Shown one piece after another: positions 9,053-17,226 of a stretch of 64,000 nt of DNA. A program made the translations under genes and the position numbers. The stretch lies in NCBI GenBank assembly GCA_027627685.1, contig CP091241.1, positions 2,790,396-2,854,395 of the forward strand, read 5' to 3'. Source of the stretch: Hyphomonadaceae bacterium ML37. GTDB lineage: Bacteria; Pseudomonadota; Alphaproteobacteria; Caulobacterales; Maricaulaceae. How positions within the stretch are numbered: the first letter of the stretch is position 1; the number at the start of each line of letters is the position of its first letter. The notes below the pieces were generated by a model. That model had not been told where the DNA came from and ran no database searches. It was given only the letters and a program-made list of their open reading frames with translations.

Positions 9053-9633
9053 GCGTGTTCAGGTCCTTTCGGGTGCGACCACACTCCGGCGCACACAGCG
9101 ATGTAATCGGCGCCGGCCTCGATCACCGGAGCGGCGTTGTCAGGCGTGATGCCCCCAATGGCGACGCAAGGCAGTTCAAACAGCTCGCGCCACCAGCTGA
9201 TCAGCTCCAAAGGTGCGGATGTCTTGGGCGTTTTCGTGGCGGTGGGAAAGACCGAGCCGAAGGCGACATAGTCCGCCCCGCGTTCGCCCGCGACCATGGC
9301 CAGATGGCGGCTGTCGTGACAGGTGACGCCCACCAGTCCCTTGGGTCCCATGGCGGCGCGCGCCTGCGCGTAGCTGGCGTCCTCCTGCCCCACATGCACC
9401 CCGTCACAGCCCAGCTCGGCGGCCAGCGCCGGATCATCATTGAGGATCACCGTGACACCACGCGCCCGCGCCGCGGCGATCAGGCCGGGGGCCAGCGCGC
9501 GGATATCGCCCGGCTCATGATCCTTCAGCCGGATCTGCAACGCCGCGACGCGTCCGGCGTCCAGCGTCCGCGTCAGCAGGGCTTCAAAGCGCGCGTCAAT
9601 GCGCGGCGGAGTGAGAAGGTAAAGCTCGCTCAT
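9022..9633 (-). CDS. thiE: Thiamine phosphate synthase
   Basis: Joins HMP-pyrophosphate and thiazole phosphate to thiamine phosphate. 203 residues, a TIM barrel of the usual size. Visible motifs are LQIRLKDH (near residue 34, where the family has QxRxK), ILNDDPALAAELGCDGVHVGQEDA (about 62-87, diagnostic for ThiE), GVTCHD, YVAFGSVFPTATK (about 120-133) and AIGGI (about 157). The glycine-rich phosphate site near residue 177 is GADYIAVCAGVW. No TPP riboswitch was seen upstream and no other thi gene is in the window. TenI is a possible alternative, but the intact HVGQED and FGSVFPTATK segments favour ThiE. Confidence 0.88.
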   Translation of the reverse strand: MSELYLLTPPRIDARFEALLTRTLDAGRVAALQIRLKDHEPGDIRALAPGLIAAARARGVTVILNDDPALAAELGCDGVHVGQEDASYAQARAAMGPKGLVGVTCHDSRHLAMVAGERGADYVAFGSVFPTATKTPKTSAPLELISWWRELFELPCVAIGGITPDNAAPVIEAGADYIAVCAGVWSHPKGPEHACAAFSKLLD

Positions 9634-9641
9634 GGATCAGA

Positions 9642-10769
9642 TCAGCGACCGTGCGCGTCGCGCAGGGCGGTCATGTGCTCCATGGCGCGTGGTTTGCCCT
9701 TGCCGCCATTGAACTTGTATTCCTGAGTACCCGCATGGACGACGGTGTCGGTGTCCAGAAGCGCGGTGGTGGCGTAGGTGAAGCCGGCGGGCAGGCGCTG
9801 GTAGATCGGCCCGAAATCGCGCCCGGCTGTGGCCTTGTGCAGGGCTTCAAGCGAGTCGATGACGAAATACGTGTCCTGGAAATCGCTGATCACATAGTCG
9901 GTGCGCATCACCCGGTCGACATTGAGCGCAATGCGGTGCGGGCTGTCGGAGTAGAGCGAGAACAATGTCTCGTCCGGCGAGGACAAAATGCCCGCGCCAT
10001 AGATGCGCAGGCCGTTATCCTCCTGGATCAGGCCGAACTCCACCGTATACCAGTAGATCGCGCCGAAATTCTTCAGACGGTTATGCTCGATCGCGCGCCG
10101 CCCACCCTTGCCATAGGCGGCGATATAGTCGGCGAAGAACGGATCCATGAGCATGGGCACATGGCCGAACACGTCGTGGAAAATGTCCGGCTCCTGCAGA
10201 TAGAACAGGTCATCCTCCACCCGCTCATAGGCGATGTGCTCGGGCGCGCGCCCCTCATTGGCCTTGCGCACCCTGGATGTCTTAGGCTTGCCGCCGCGGA
10301 TGAAGGCGCCGGCGGGAAAGCGCCGGTTCTCCAGATGCCAGAAGAAGACGTTGTCTGGGATCAGTTCGGGCACCGCCACCACGGTCCAGCCGGTGGCGGG
10401 CTCCAGCACCTTGTTGAGGTCGGCAAACTCCGGAATGCCGTCCTTCATGGCGCCTTCAAGGGCGTTGAAGCCCTTCATGAAGTCACTGCAGGCGCGGCCG
10501 GGCAGCATTTTGCGCTGGTTTTCGAACAGGAGCCGCCAGCGGTGATGCTCGGCCTCGGTATAGCGCGGCTGGCGGGCGAGCAGCCAGCTGTCGGCATCGA
10601 AGTCGTCAGCGCCCAGCGTGTAGCCTTCGGGGCGTTTAGCGTAGCGGTGCATGGCGCCGCCGGGACCCTCAAGCCCCTCGCCGGCGTCCTGCAGCAGCGG
10701 ATCGAAATAGGCGTCCCCCATGCCCGGGATGGACTGGGCGCGCGCGTGTCCTGCGATGTCGTCGGCCAT
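9642..10769 (-). CDS. phhA: Phenylalanine 4-monooxygenase
   Basis: Iron- and pterin-dependent hydroxylase converting phenylalanine to tyrosine. The iron site is clear: PDIFHDVFGHVPML at about residues 192-205 supplies two His, and YWYTVEFGLI supplies the Glu about 45 residues later. 375 residues, about 75 longer than many bacterial PhhA; the extra length is mainly at the N terminus, before ARQPRYTEAEHHRWRLLFE. The start at 10769 is the first ATG; a later start is not obvious. It is divergent from the alcohol dehydrogenase gene across 89 bases that must hold both promoters. Pterin recycling genes such as phhB are not seen. Confidence 0.92.
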   Translation of the reverse strand: MADDIAGHARAQSIPGMGDAYFDPLLQDAGEGLEGPGGAMHRYAKRPEGYTLGADDFDADSWLLARQPRYTEAEHHRWRLLFENQRKMLPGRACSDFMKGFNALEGAMKDGIPEFADLNKVLEPATGWTVVAVPELIPDNVFFWHLENRRFPAGAFIRGGKPKTSRVRKANEGRAPEHIAYERVEDDLFYLQEPDIFHDVFGHVPMLMDPFFADYIAAYGKGGRRAIEHNRLKNFGAIYWYTVEFGLIQEDNGLRIYGAGILSSPDETLFSLYSDSPHRIALNVDRVMRTDYVISDFQDTYFVIDSLEALHKATAGRDFGPIYQRLPAGFTYATTALLDTDTVVHAGTQEYKFNGGKGKPRAMEHMTALRDAHGR

Positions 10770-10858
10770 GGCTTGAACCTTGTCCTGCGTATCCGCCTCC
10801 TTCTAGCATGGGCGTGCGGGCGCCTGCCAGAAACGGGCGCCGTAGCCCGGAGCGCCCC

Positions 10859-12001
10859 ATGACCACCGCCTTCGCCTTCAAGACCGTGCCGCACATATTG
10901 TTCGAGCCCGGCGCCAGCGCCCGTCTGGCGCAGACCGCGGCCCCCGCACTCAAGGGCGCGCGGCGCATTCTGTTCGTCACCGATGCCGGGGTGCGCAGTG
11001 CGGGCCTGTGCGACGGCGCGCTGGCGGGACTGGCCGAGGCGGGGCTCGACGTGCTGGTCCATGACCAGATCATACCCGACCCGCCCGAGCAGACGGTGTT
11101 TGACGCCGTGCAGGCCGGACGTGAATTCGGGGCGCAGGCGGTGATCGGGTTTGGCGGCGGCAGCCCCATGGACACCGCCAAAGTGGTCGCCGTGCTGCTG
11201 TCAGGCGAGCAGGCCCTGAGGGAAATGTATGGCGTGCAACAGGTGCGCGCGAGCCGCCCGCCCCTGATCCTTCTGCCCACCACGGCCGGCACGGGATCGG
11301 AGGTGACCAATGTGGCCGTGCTCACCACCGGCGCCACCTCCAAGCGCGGCATCGCGGCCGATGCGCTCTATGCCGACATGGCGATCCTGGACCCGGATCT
11401 GACGCTGGGCCTGCCGCGCCACCCCACCGCCTATACCGGCATTGACGCCATGGTCCACGCCATCGAGGCCTTCACCAACAAGCGCGCCAAGAACCCGGTG
11501 TCCGACGCTCTGGCGCTGGCGGCGCTCAAAAAACTGCACGGGTCGATCCTGCGCGCCTGCGCTGACGGGTCCGACAGGGACGCACGCGGCGACATGTTGC
11601 TGGGCGCCATGCTGGCCGGCCAGGCCTTCTCCAACTCCCCTTGCGCGGGCGTGCACGCCATGGCCTATCCGCTCGGCGGCATGTTCCACGTGCCCCACGG
11701 CTTGTCCAACGCCGTCGTCCTGCCGCCCGTGCTGCGCTTCAACGCCCCGGCGGCGGAGCGGCTGTATGCAGAGATCGCCGCCCATCTGGGCCTGCACGCG
11801 TCCTCCGACGGCCTGATCGAAGAGATGGACCGCATCGCGGCGGAGGTGGGCATAGAGCGGCGCCTGACAGAGCTCGGGATCAGCCACAACCACATCCCGG
11901 CCATGGCCGCGGACGTGGCTGCCAATGACCGGCTCCTGCCGAACAATCCGCGCGAGATGGACTATGCCTCCATCGTGGCGATGTTTGAGGAAATTCTGTA
12001 A
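10859..12001 (+). CDS. Iron-containing alcohol dehydrogenase
   Basis: 380-residue group III (Fe-ADH) dehydrogenase, NAD(P)-dependent. The nucleotide site GFGGGSPMDTAK is at about residues 99-110, and LPTTAGTGSEVT follows. Metal ligands are in YTGIDAMVHAIEAF (Asp and His, about 193-206) and in HAMAYPLGGMFHVPHGLSNA (two more His, about 266-285). The C-terminal NDRLLPNNPREM segment is also typical. The ATG at 10859 follows an AGCGCC rather than a strong ribosome site; an ATG upstream at 10808 would add 17 residues that relatives lack. Substrate unknown; the family ranges over alcohols, lactaldehyde and butanol. The stop codon overlaps the left direct repeat of an AT-rich insertion. Confidence 0.88.
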   Translation: MTTAFAFKTVPHILFEPGASARLAQTAAPALKGARRILFVTDAGVRSAGLCDGALAGLAEAGLDVLVHDQIIPDPPEQTVFDAVQAGREFGAQAVIGFGGGSPMDTAKVVAVLLSGEQALREMYGVQQVRASRPPLILLPTTAGTGSEVTNVAVLTTGATSKRGIAADALYADMAILDPDLTLGLPRHPTAYTGIDAMVHAIEAFTNKRAKNPVSDALALAALKKLHGSILRACADGSDRDARGDMLLGAMLAGQAFSNSPCAGVHAMAYPLGGMFHVPHGLSNAVVLPPVLRFNAPAAERLYAEIAAHLGLHASSDGLIEEMDRIAAEVGIERRLTELGISHNHIPAMAADVAANDRLLPNNPREMDYASIVAMFEEIL

Positions 12002-12631
12002 GCAAGGAATATAATACATTAGATCATTAATAATGGAAGAAATACCGACATTAGACTATCACAGGTCAGATGAATTTGGCCCGACGTTGCTCGCCTTCGG
12101 CCATTTTATCGTTGATTGGAATTGGGCTGAGCAGATGTTCAATGCCCTCCTGTGGCAGTTTTCTAGCGATATGAATGTTGGTGCCGCCTTTTCGTTGGGC
12201 CTTGGAAACCAAACACGTGCAGAGACCCTTCTAACGTTGGCAAGCCGGAGCAAAGCGCCGGATGACATTGTGGAGCTCGTTAAATTCGCTGCAAAAGCGT
12301 TCAATCGCCTGAGAAGCAACCGCAACGTTCTAGTTCACGCTCATTCAATTACAAAAGAAGCAGACGGACAATTTATGTGGACTCGCGCCTCGAAGAGCCC
12401 GAAGCATACACACCTCTATGTTTTGGCGAGCGAAAAAGATGTGATTGATAATTTATATGCAACCGGCGCGTTGGCTACCTTGTGCGTAGGCTTGGGAATT
12501 TACTTCAATCCTAACGCTGAAGAGAAAAGCTTTCCGTCTGGAGACGAAATGTTTGAAATTCCTAGGCTATTAGAATCAAAGCCGCTAAATTTTGAGCTGC
12601 CACAAGAAAACAACGATGAAAATTAGCAAGG
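12001..12631. repeat. 7-bp direct repeats (AGCAAGG) bounding an AT-rich segment
   Basis: AGCAAGG occurs at 12001-12007, overlapping the alcohol dehydrogenase stop codon, and again at 12625-12631, overlapping the stop of the AT-rich gene. The 617 bases between are clearly poorer in G+C than all neighbours (about 43% in a sampled line against well over 60%). The repeat could be a target-site duplication or recombination scar; with only seven bases, chance cannot be excluded. Confidence 0.45.
12033..12626 (+). CDS. AT-rich protein with HEPN-like RNVLVH motif
   Basis: 197-residue soluble protein that I do not recognise with certainty. It is mostly helical in appearance. FGHFIVDWNWAEQMFNALLW (about residues 22-41) is followed by a helix pair, and FNRLRSNRNVLVHAHS contains RNVLVH (Arg97-His102), matching the R-x4-H signature of HEPN RNases and their relatives. 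HEPN domains occur in toxin-antitoxin and defence proteins, but non-catalytic ones also exist. Base composition and codon choice (many ATT, AAA, GAA) differ sharply from its neighbours, which implies recent transfer. No partner nucleotidyltransferase or antitoxin gene adjoins it. The ATG at 12033 lacks a strong ribosome site. Confidence 0.65.
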   Translation: MEEIPTLDYHRSDEFGPTLLAFGHFIVDWNWAEQMFNALLWQFSSDMNVGAAFSLGLGNQTRAETLLTLASRSKAPDDIVELVKFAAKAFNRLRSNRNVLVHAHSITKEADGQFMWTRASKSPKHTHLYVLASEKDVIDNLYATGALATLCVGLGIYFNPNAEEKSFPSGDEMFEIPRLLESKPLNFELPQENNDEN

Positions 12632-12653
12632 TGTTACAATAGGGCTTCTCGCC

Positions 12654-13103
12654 ATGACCCACCGCAGCCGCGCCTCCCGCGCCGACTTTCCCGTCTTCGA
12701 ACCCATTGAGACGCGCTGGGCCGATAATGACGCCTATGGCCATGTGAACAACGTGGTCTTCTACGCCTTTTTCGACACTGCCGTGAACCGGCGCCTGGCG
12801 CGGGCCGGCCTGCTGGACATCACCGGCGGGGAGACGATCGGCCTCGTAGTGGAAACCGGCTGCCGCTACCACGCGTCCGCCGCCTTCCCCGAGCCGCTGG
12901 AGGCTGGCGTGAGGGTGGCGCACATCGGGACCAGCTCGGTGCGCTATGAACTGGCGATTTTCCGAACCGGCGAAGACGCGGCCATCGCCGAGGGGTTCTT
13001 CGTGCATGTTTATGTGGGCCGCGAGAGCCGGCGGCCCGCGCCCCTGCCTGAAAACTGGCGCGCGGTGTTGTCGGGCTGGATGTCCGTAGAATCCGGGGCT
13101 TAG
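12654..13103 (+). CDS. Hot-dog acyl-CoA thioesterase
   Basis: 149-residue 4HBT/YbgC-type thioesterase. The catalytic motif is [24 protein letters not shown] (about residues 19-42), with the Asp of DxxxYGHVNN as the presumed catalytic residue. [30 protein letters not shown] matches the second sheet of the fold. It should hydrolyse an acyl-CoA or related thioester in the cytoplasm; the substrate is not visible. High G+C returns here immediately after the AT-rich gene. Before that insertion, this gene probably followed the alcohol dehydrogenase directly. Confidence 0.85.
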   Translation: MTHRSRASRADFPVFEPIETRWADNDAYGHVNNVVFYAFFDTAVNRRLARAGLLDITGGETIGLVVETGCRYHASAAFPEPLEAGVRVAHIGTSSVRYELAIFRTGEDAAIAEGFFVHVYVGRESRRPAPLPENWRAVLSGWMSVESGA

Positions 13104-13134
13104 CGAGAAAACCCCGCGACGCGATAAAAAATTA

Positions 13135-13162
13135 TTGTAAGGCAGAAATTTCTTGTTATAAG
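13135..13162 (+). promoter_or_regulatory. Probable promoter of the DUF2975-like/HTH pair
   Basis: TTGTAA at 13135-13140 and TATAAG at 13157-13162 are 16 bases apart, inside the most AT-rich stretch between the genes, 27 bases before the ATG at 13189. A GGAGATG ribosome site follows at about 13178. The elements are a reading by eye, not a scored match. Confidence 0.45.
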
Positions 13163-13188
13163 ACGGCATGGTCTTTCGGAGATGACAC

Positions 13189-13689
13189 ATGACCGCTGAC
13201 AATCAAATGCGCAACCTCGGACGGGCGATGGAAGTGGGGGGCTATCTCGCCCTCATGCTCTGCCTCATTCATGCCGCCATACATCTGGCCGAGCGGGTCT
13301 CGGCTGGGCCTGTCGGAGCGGAGGGAGGGCTCGGCATGCTCAACGCGGTCCTGCTGGGCTTTGTTGACGCCATGCCGCTGCTCTTCCTGATCAACGGGCT
13401 GGCGGCGATGGCCGCTCTCGGCGCCGCCTATGGGCGCGGGGAAATGTTCTCCGCCCAGAACGCCAAGCGCATCCGCAGCTTTGGCGAGGCGCTGGTCTGG
13501 GCGGCGGCGGCGGTGATCGTGATCCAGCCCACCCTGCTGGACTGGATCGGCGGCGGATCGCGCGGGTTCGAGGTCAACATCGATGCCGCCGGACTGGCAC
13601 TCGCCGCCGGGGGCATATTCACCACGGCCATGGCCTACGCCATGCAGCACGCCCACGCGCTCCAAACGGAGCATGACAGCTTTGTCTGA
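13189..13689 (+). CDS. DUF2975-like four-helix membrane protein
   Basis: 166-residue membrane protein with about four hydrophobic segments (residues 16-32, 50-80, 98-118 and 128-150). The stretch FSAQNAKRIRSFGEALVWAAA after the second segment resembles the conserved RxxF-x-xxNAxRLR region of DUF2975 proteins (Bacillus YoaS type). It is weaker as a family match than the second copy at 54581-55135. Its last 17 bases overlap the start of a small helix-turn-helix gene, the usual partner of DUF2975 (YozG type), which supports the call. The function of these pairs is not known; they may sense a membrane condition and relay it to the regulator. Confidence 0.7.
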   Translation: MTADNQMRNLGRAMEVGGYLALMLCLIHAAIHLAERVSAGPVGAEGGLGMLNAVLLGFVDAMPLLFLINGLAAMAALGAAYGRGEMFSAQNAKRIRSFGEALVWAAAAVIVIQPTLLDWIGGGSRGFEVNIDAAGLALAAGGIFTTAMAYAMQHAHALQTEHDSFV

Positions 13690-13924
13690 GCCAGGCGCAG
13701 ACAGCGAGCCGCCCGCCATTGTCGTCACGCTCGACATCATGCTGGCGCGGCGCAAGATGAAGGCGAAGGATCTGGCCGCGCAGATCGGCATTACCGAGGC
13801 CAATCTGTCTCTACTGCGCTCGGGGAAGGTGAAGGGCGTGCGCTTTGACACGCTCGCCCGGCTCTGCGCCGCGCTGGAGTGCCGCCCCGGTGATCTGCTG
13901 GACGTGCAGGGGCGGCAGGACTGA
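13673..13924 (+). CDS. YozG-type helix-turn-helix regulator
   Basis: 83-residue Cro/C1-type DNA-binding protein. The helix-turn-helix reads MKAKDLAAQIGITEANLSLLRSGKVKGVRFDTLARLCAALECRPGDLL (about residues 28-75 in several short blocks), the standard form in YozG-like regulators. A 19-residue acidic and proline-rich leader precedes it. The ATG at 13673 lies inside the end of the membrane-protein gene, so the two are translationally linked. It probably regulates its own operon. A paralogous regulator lies at 54323-54562 with the near-identical layout. Confidence 0.85.
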   Translation: MTALSEPGADSEPPAIVVTLDIMLARRKMKAKDLAAQIGITEANLSLLRSGKVKGVRFDTLARLCAALECRPGDLLDVQGRQD

Positions 13925-13935
13925 CCGCTCTGCTC

Positions 13936-14943
13936 CTAACGCCCCGCCAGGATCGCGTCCACCAGCACGCCCGCCCCATGACGCACCGGATCGGTCGCTG
14001 GCAGGCCGGTTTCGCGCCTGGCAGCTTCCAGCGCGGCTTCGGCGGCGTCGGGCGACAGCGCGCCCGTGTTGACGCTCACCGCCGCGGCGCGCACAGCCGG
14101 ATTATTGATGCGGGCTGCCGCGAGATGGGCTTCCAGCGTCGCGGTGAGGCTGGGCAAAGCTCGGTGGTGCATCCCGCGGATATGGGCGCGACCCGCCTCG
14201 TGGCACAGCACCAGCACATCGGGCTGGGCGCCGAGCACGAGGCCCAGCGTGACCTGACCGAAGAAGGGATGCAGCACGCTGGCCTGCCCCTCGATCACGT
14301 CCCAGTGGCCGTCAGCGTTGGCCGGGGCCAGCATCTCAACCGCTCCCGACACGAAATCGGCGGGGATCGCATCAATGGCGACCCCCTGCCCCGCGATCAG
14401 CACCCCGGTCTGACCGGTGGCGCGGAAAGTGGCGTTGAGGCCGCGCGCCCGCATCTCCTGCGCGACGGCCAGCGCCGTGTACTTTTTGCCGATATTGCAA
14501 TCGGTCCCGGCCATCAGCACGCGCTTGCCGGAGCGCTTCTCTCCCGTGCCCAGCTTGATGGGCGGACCCGACCAGTGGCGCACATCATGAAGCTGCCTGC
14601 CCAGCCGGTCTGCGGTCTCCTTGAGAACCGGGAACGAGCTCAGGCGCTGGTGCAGGCCGCTGGCGATGTCGAGCCCGGCTTCCAGCGCCTGGCGCAGCGG
14701 CTCGATCCAGCGCTCGGGCAGTATGCCGCCGCGATTGGCGATGCCGATGAGCACGGTGCGCGCGCCCGCCGCCACGGCCGCCTCGTAGTCCATGTCGGGA
14801 ATGCCCAGGTCCAGCTCGCAGCCGGGCAGACGGAATTGGCCCGCCACCTGTTCGGGGCGCCAGTACAGCACGCCCTGGGCGGTCTTCACACCGACTTCGC
14901 GGTCGGCATCGCCCAGAAACACCAGATAGGGCAGCGCGATCAT
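13936..14943 (-). CDS. dgcN: D-glutamate N-acetyltransferase DgcN (DUF1611)
   Basis: 335-residue DUF1611 protein. A P-loop-like MAGTDCNIGKKYTALAVAQEM is at about residues 140-160, with TGQTGVLIAG and SVLHPFFGQVTLGLVLGAQPDVLVLCH following, as in the family. DgcN acetylates D-glutamate, and DgcA, whose gene overlaps upstream, then converts the product to the L form. The ATG at 14943 overlaps the dgcA TGA (ATGA), which is good support for the pair. The start at 14970 was rejected for lack of alignment. The gene is convergent with the HTH gene, 11 bases apart. Name based on family plus neighbour. Confidence 0.85.
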   Translation of the reverse strand: MIALPYLVFLGDADREVGVKTAQGVLYWRPEQVAGQFRLPGCELDLGIPDMDYEAAVAAGARTVLIGIANRGGILPERWIEPLRQALEAGLDIASGLHQRLSSFPVLKETADRLGRQLHDVRHWSGPPIKLGTGEKRSGKRVLMAGTDCNIGKKYTALAVAQEMRARGLNATFRATGQTGVLIAGQGVAIDAIPADFVSGAVEMLAPANADGHWDVIEGQASVLHPFFGQVTLGLVLGAQPDVLVLCHEAGRAHIRGMHHRALPSLTATLEAHLAAARINNPAVRAAAVSVNTGALSPDAAEAALEAARRETGLPATDPVRHGAGVLVDAILAGR

Positions 14944-15950
14944 GACAATGTCTCTCCCATGCCGCCCCACACGCCGGCCGGCACTGGCGACAGCCGGCCC
15001 TGATCGTCCAGCGCCATCGGGGCGATGTCCTCAGCCAGCCAGACCGGCCCGTCCACATCCACGAAATCGGCGTCCTGGGCCAGGATCAGCGCCGGGGCGA
15101 TGGCCCGCACGCCGCAGATCATGCAGCCCACAAACACGCCCCTGCCCAGCGCCCGCAGGCGCGCGCGCATCTCCAGCCCATGGGTTAGCCCGCCGCACTT
15201 GTCGAGCTTGATATTGATGACGTCATAGCGCCTCGCCGCCCGGTCGAGCTCGGCCATGGATTGGCAGCTTTCATCGCCGCACAGCGGCAAGGGCGAGCGG
15301 AAATCGTCCAGCTGATTGTCCTGATCAGGCGGCAAAGGCTGTTCAAGCAGTTTGAAACCCAGCCCCGCGAGCTCATGGGCGTGGTGGGGCAAGTCCTCGC
15401 GCGTCCAGCCGCAATTGGCGTCGGCGATCAGCACCGCATCCGGCGCGCCCCGGCGTACGGCGGCGGCGCGCGCGCCGTCCAGCCCGTCACGCCGGCCGAG
15501 CTTGACCTTCAGGAGCGGCCGGTGCGCCGCGTCGCGCGCCTGCTCTTCCATGGCGTCCGGCGTGTCGAGCGAGATGGTGAAGGCGGTGACGACAGGATGG
15601 ATCGGGCCAGAAAGCCCGCACAGCGCGGCGACACTGGTGTCGGCCCGGCGCGCTTCCATATCCCACAACGCCGCATCCAGCGCCGCACGCGCGCCGCCCG
15701 GCGGCAGCAGACTCATGAGGCGCATGCGGTCGGCGCCCGCCTCGATCGCGCTGCGCACGCCCTCAATCTCCGACATCAGGGTCTGCGCGGTCTCGCCGCG
15801 ATAGCTCACCCCCACCGCTTCGCCATAGCCCACATCACTGCCCTGGCTGATGGTGACGGACACCGACGCCTGTTCGGTGCGCGCGCCGGTGGCGATCACG
15901 AAGGGCCGCTTCAGACGCCGGGTTATGATGCTGGCCTGCAGGTGGCGCAC
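14940..15950 (-). CDS. dgcA: N-acetyl-D-glutamate racemase DgcA (enolase superfamily)
   Basis: 336-residue muconate-cycloisomerase-type enolase-superfamily protein, formerly annotated as dipeptide epimerase. The catalytic Lys pair is in LLKVKLGRRD (about residue 146). Metal ligands follow in LIADANCGW, KLLEQPL and LCGDESC, and the second catalytic Lys is in INIKLDKCGG. Next to DUF1611 this form works as racemase for N-acetylated D-glutamate, letting the cell use D-Glu, for instance from peptidoglycan. The start is a GTG at 15950, the only codon giving the full N-terminal capping domain; AAAGGG lies about 12 bases upstream. A true dipeptide epimerase remains possible. Confidence 0.85.
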   Translation of the reverse strand: MRHLQASIITRRLKRPFVIATGARTEQASVSVTISQGSDVGYGEAVGVSYRGETAQTLMSEIEGVRSAIEAGADRMRLMSLLPPGGARAALDAALWDMEARRADTSVAALCGLSGPIHPVVTAFTISLDTPDAMEEQARDAAHRPLLKVKLGRRDGLDGARAAAVRRGAPDAVLIADANCGWTREDLPHHAHELAGLGFKLLEQPLPPDQDNQLDDFRSPLPLCGDESCQSMAELDRAARRYDVINIKLDKCGGLTHGLEMRARLRALGRGVFVGCMICGVRAIAPALILAQDADFVDVDGPVWLAEDIAPMALDDQGRLSPVPAGVWGGMGETLS

Positions 15951-16026
15951 GGCGGTGGGCCCTTTCGCACAACTGATTTGCGCCTGCGTTTGTAACGGCT
16001 TGGCCGGGCTCTGGCGAGACGGCGCG

Positions 16027-17142
16027 TTACACGCTGGCGCGCACGGCCTTGGTCACCTGGTCCTGACGCTCCCCGGCCAGATAGGCGTCCATGGGCAGCG
16101 ACACGACGCGCGCCATGGCCCGCTCCGTCACGGGCAGGCCGCCCGGCGCCAACGGGCAGCGCTGATAGGGTTCCTGCACGTGCATGGGGACGGGGTAGTA
16201 CACCGCCGTGGGCACGCCCTTCTCGGCCAGCGCAGCGCGGAACTTGTCGCGGTCATCGACCTCGATCGTGTACTGCGCCCAGGTCGACACCCCGCCCTCA
16301 ATCACCACCGGCGTCTTCACCACGTCAGAGAGCGCGGCGGCATAAGCGTCGGCGGCGACGTTGCGGTGGATGATCTCGTCAGGGAAAATCTCCAGCTTTT
16401 CCAGGAGGATCGCCGCCTGGATCGTATCGAGGCGCGAGTTCAGACCGATGCGGTCATAGGCGTAGCGCTCGGCGCCCTGGCCATGATTGCGCAGCGAGGC
16501 GAACAGGGCGGCCAGTTCATCATCATTGGTCACCACCGCCCCGCCATCGCCATAACAGCCCAGCGGCTTGGCCGGGTAGAAGCTGATGGTCGCCACGTCC
16601 GCCCATCGGGCCGGGTGATAGTCATTGAGCGTGCAGCCAAAGCCTTGCGCGCTGTCGGAAATGAGCTTCAGCCCGTGGGCGCTGGTGATGGCGCTGAGCG
16701 CGGGATAGTCCGCCGCCTGGCCGAACAGATCCACAGCGATCACCGCGCGCGGGGTCAGCGCGCCTTCGCGTTTCACCGCATCAATGGCGCGCTCCAGGCT
16801 TGCCGGGTCCATGCAGTAGGTGTCGGGATCGATATCCACGAACACGGCTGTCCCGCCCGCCAGCGCAACCACTTCAGCGGTAGAGGCGAAGGTGAAGCTG
16901 GGCACGAACACCGCATCGCCCTTGCCGATCTTCCACGCCATCAACGGCAAAAGGATCGCATCGGTGCCATTGGCGCAGGTCAGGGCGTGGCGCGTCTCGC
17001 CAAACGCCTTGAGCCGGGCTTCCAGCTCGGTGACTTCGGGCCCCAGAATATATTTGCCCTCCTCGATCACCTTGGCGATGGCGGCGTCGAGCCGGTCCTG
17101 AATGCGGGCGCGCTGGGCGGCCAGATCAATAAAGGGAATCAT
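16027..17142 (-). CDS. DegT/DnrJ-family sugar aminotransferase (WbpE-like)
   Basis: 371-residue PLP enzyme of the DegT/DnrJ/EryC1/StrS family, which transfers an amino group to a keto sugar nucleotide. CANGTDAILLPLMA (about residue 55), VFVDIDPDTYCMDPASLE, LISDSAQGFG and the PLP lysine region SFYPAKPLGCYGDGGAVVTND (about 177-198) are all clear. The last segment is most like WbpE-type enzymes, which make 3-amino sugars, but related LegC enzymes share much of it. The start at 17142 is preferred over one 12 bases upstream, which leaves no room for its ribosome site. It lies 84 bases downstream of glmS on the same strand, so both may serve amino-sugar supply. Confidence 0.85.
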   Translation of the reverse strand: MIPFIDLAAQRARIQDRLDAAIAKVIEEGKYILGPEVTELEARLKAFGETRHALTCANGTDAILLPLMAWKIGKGDAVFVPSFTFASTAEVVALAGGTAVFVDIDPDTYCMDPASLERAIDAVKREGALTPRAVIAVDLFGQAADYPALSAITSAHGLKLISDSAQGFGCTLNDYHPARWADVATISFYPAKPLGCYGDGGAVVTNDDELAALFASLRNHGQGAERYAYDRIGLNSRLDTIQAAILLEKLEIFPDEIIHRNVAADAYAAALSDVVKTPVVIEGGVSTWAQYTIEVDDRDKFRAALAEKGVPTAVYYPVPMHVQEPYQRCPLAPGGLPVTERAMARVVSLPMDAYLAGERQDQVTKAVRASV

Positions 17143-17226
17143 GCGGGCGGTCATCCTGTTGCGAGGCGGGGCACGGCGGGGCGTATAGCCCCGCGCGCAC
17201 GAGCGCTTAAGTCACGTTTCATTGCC

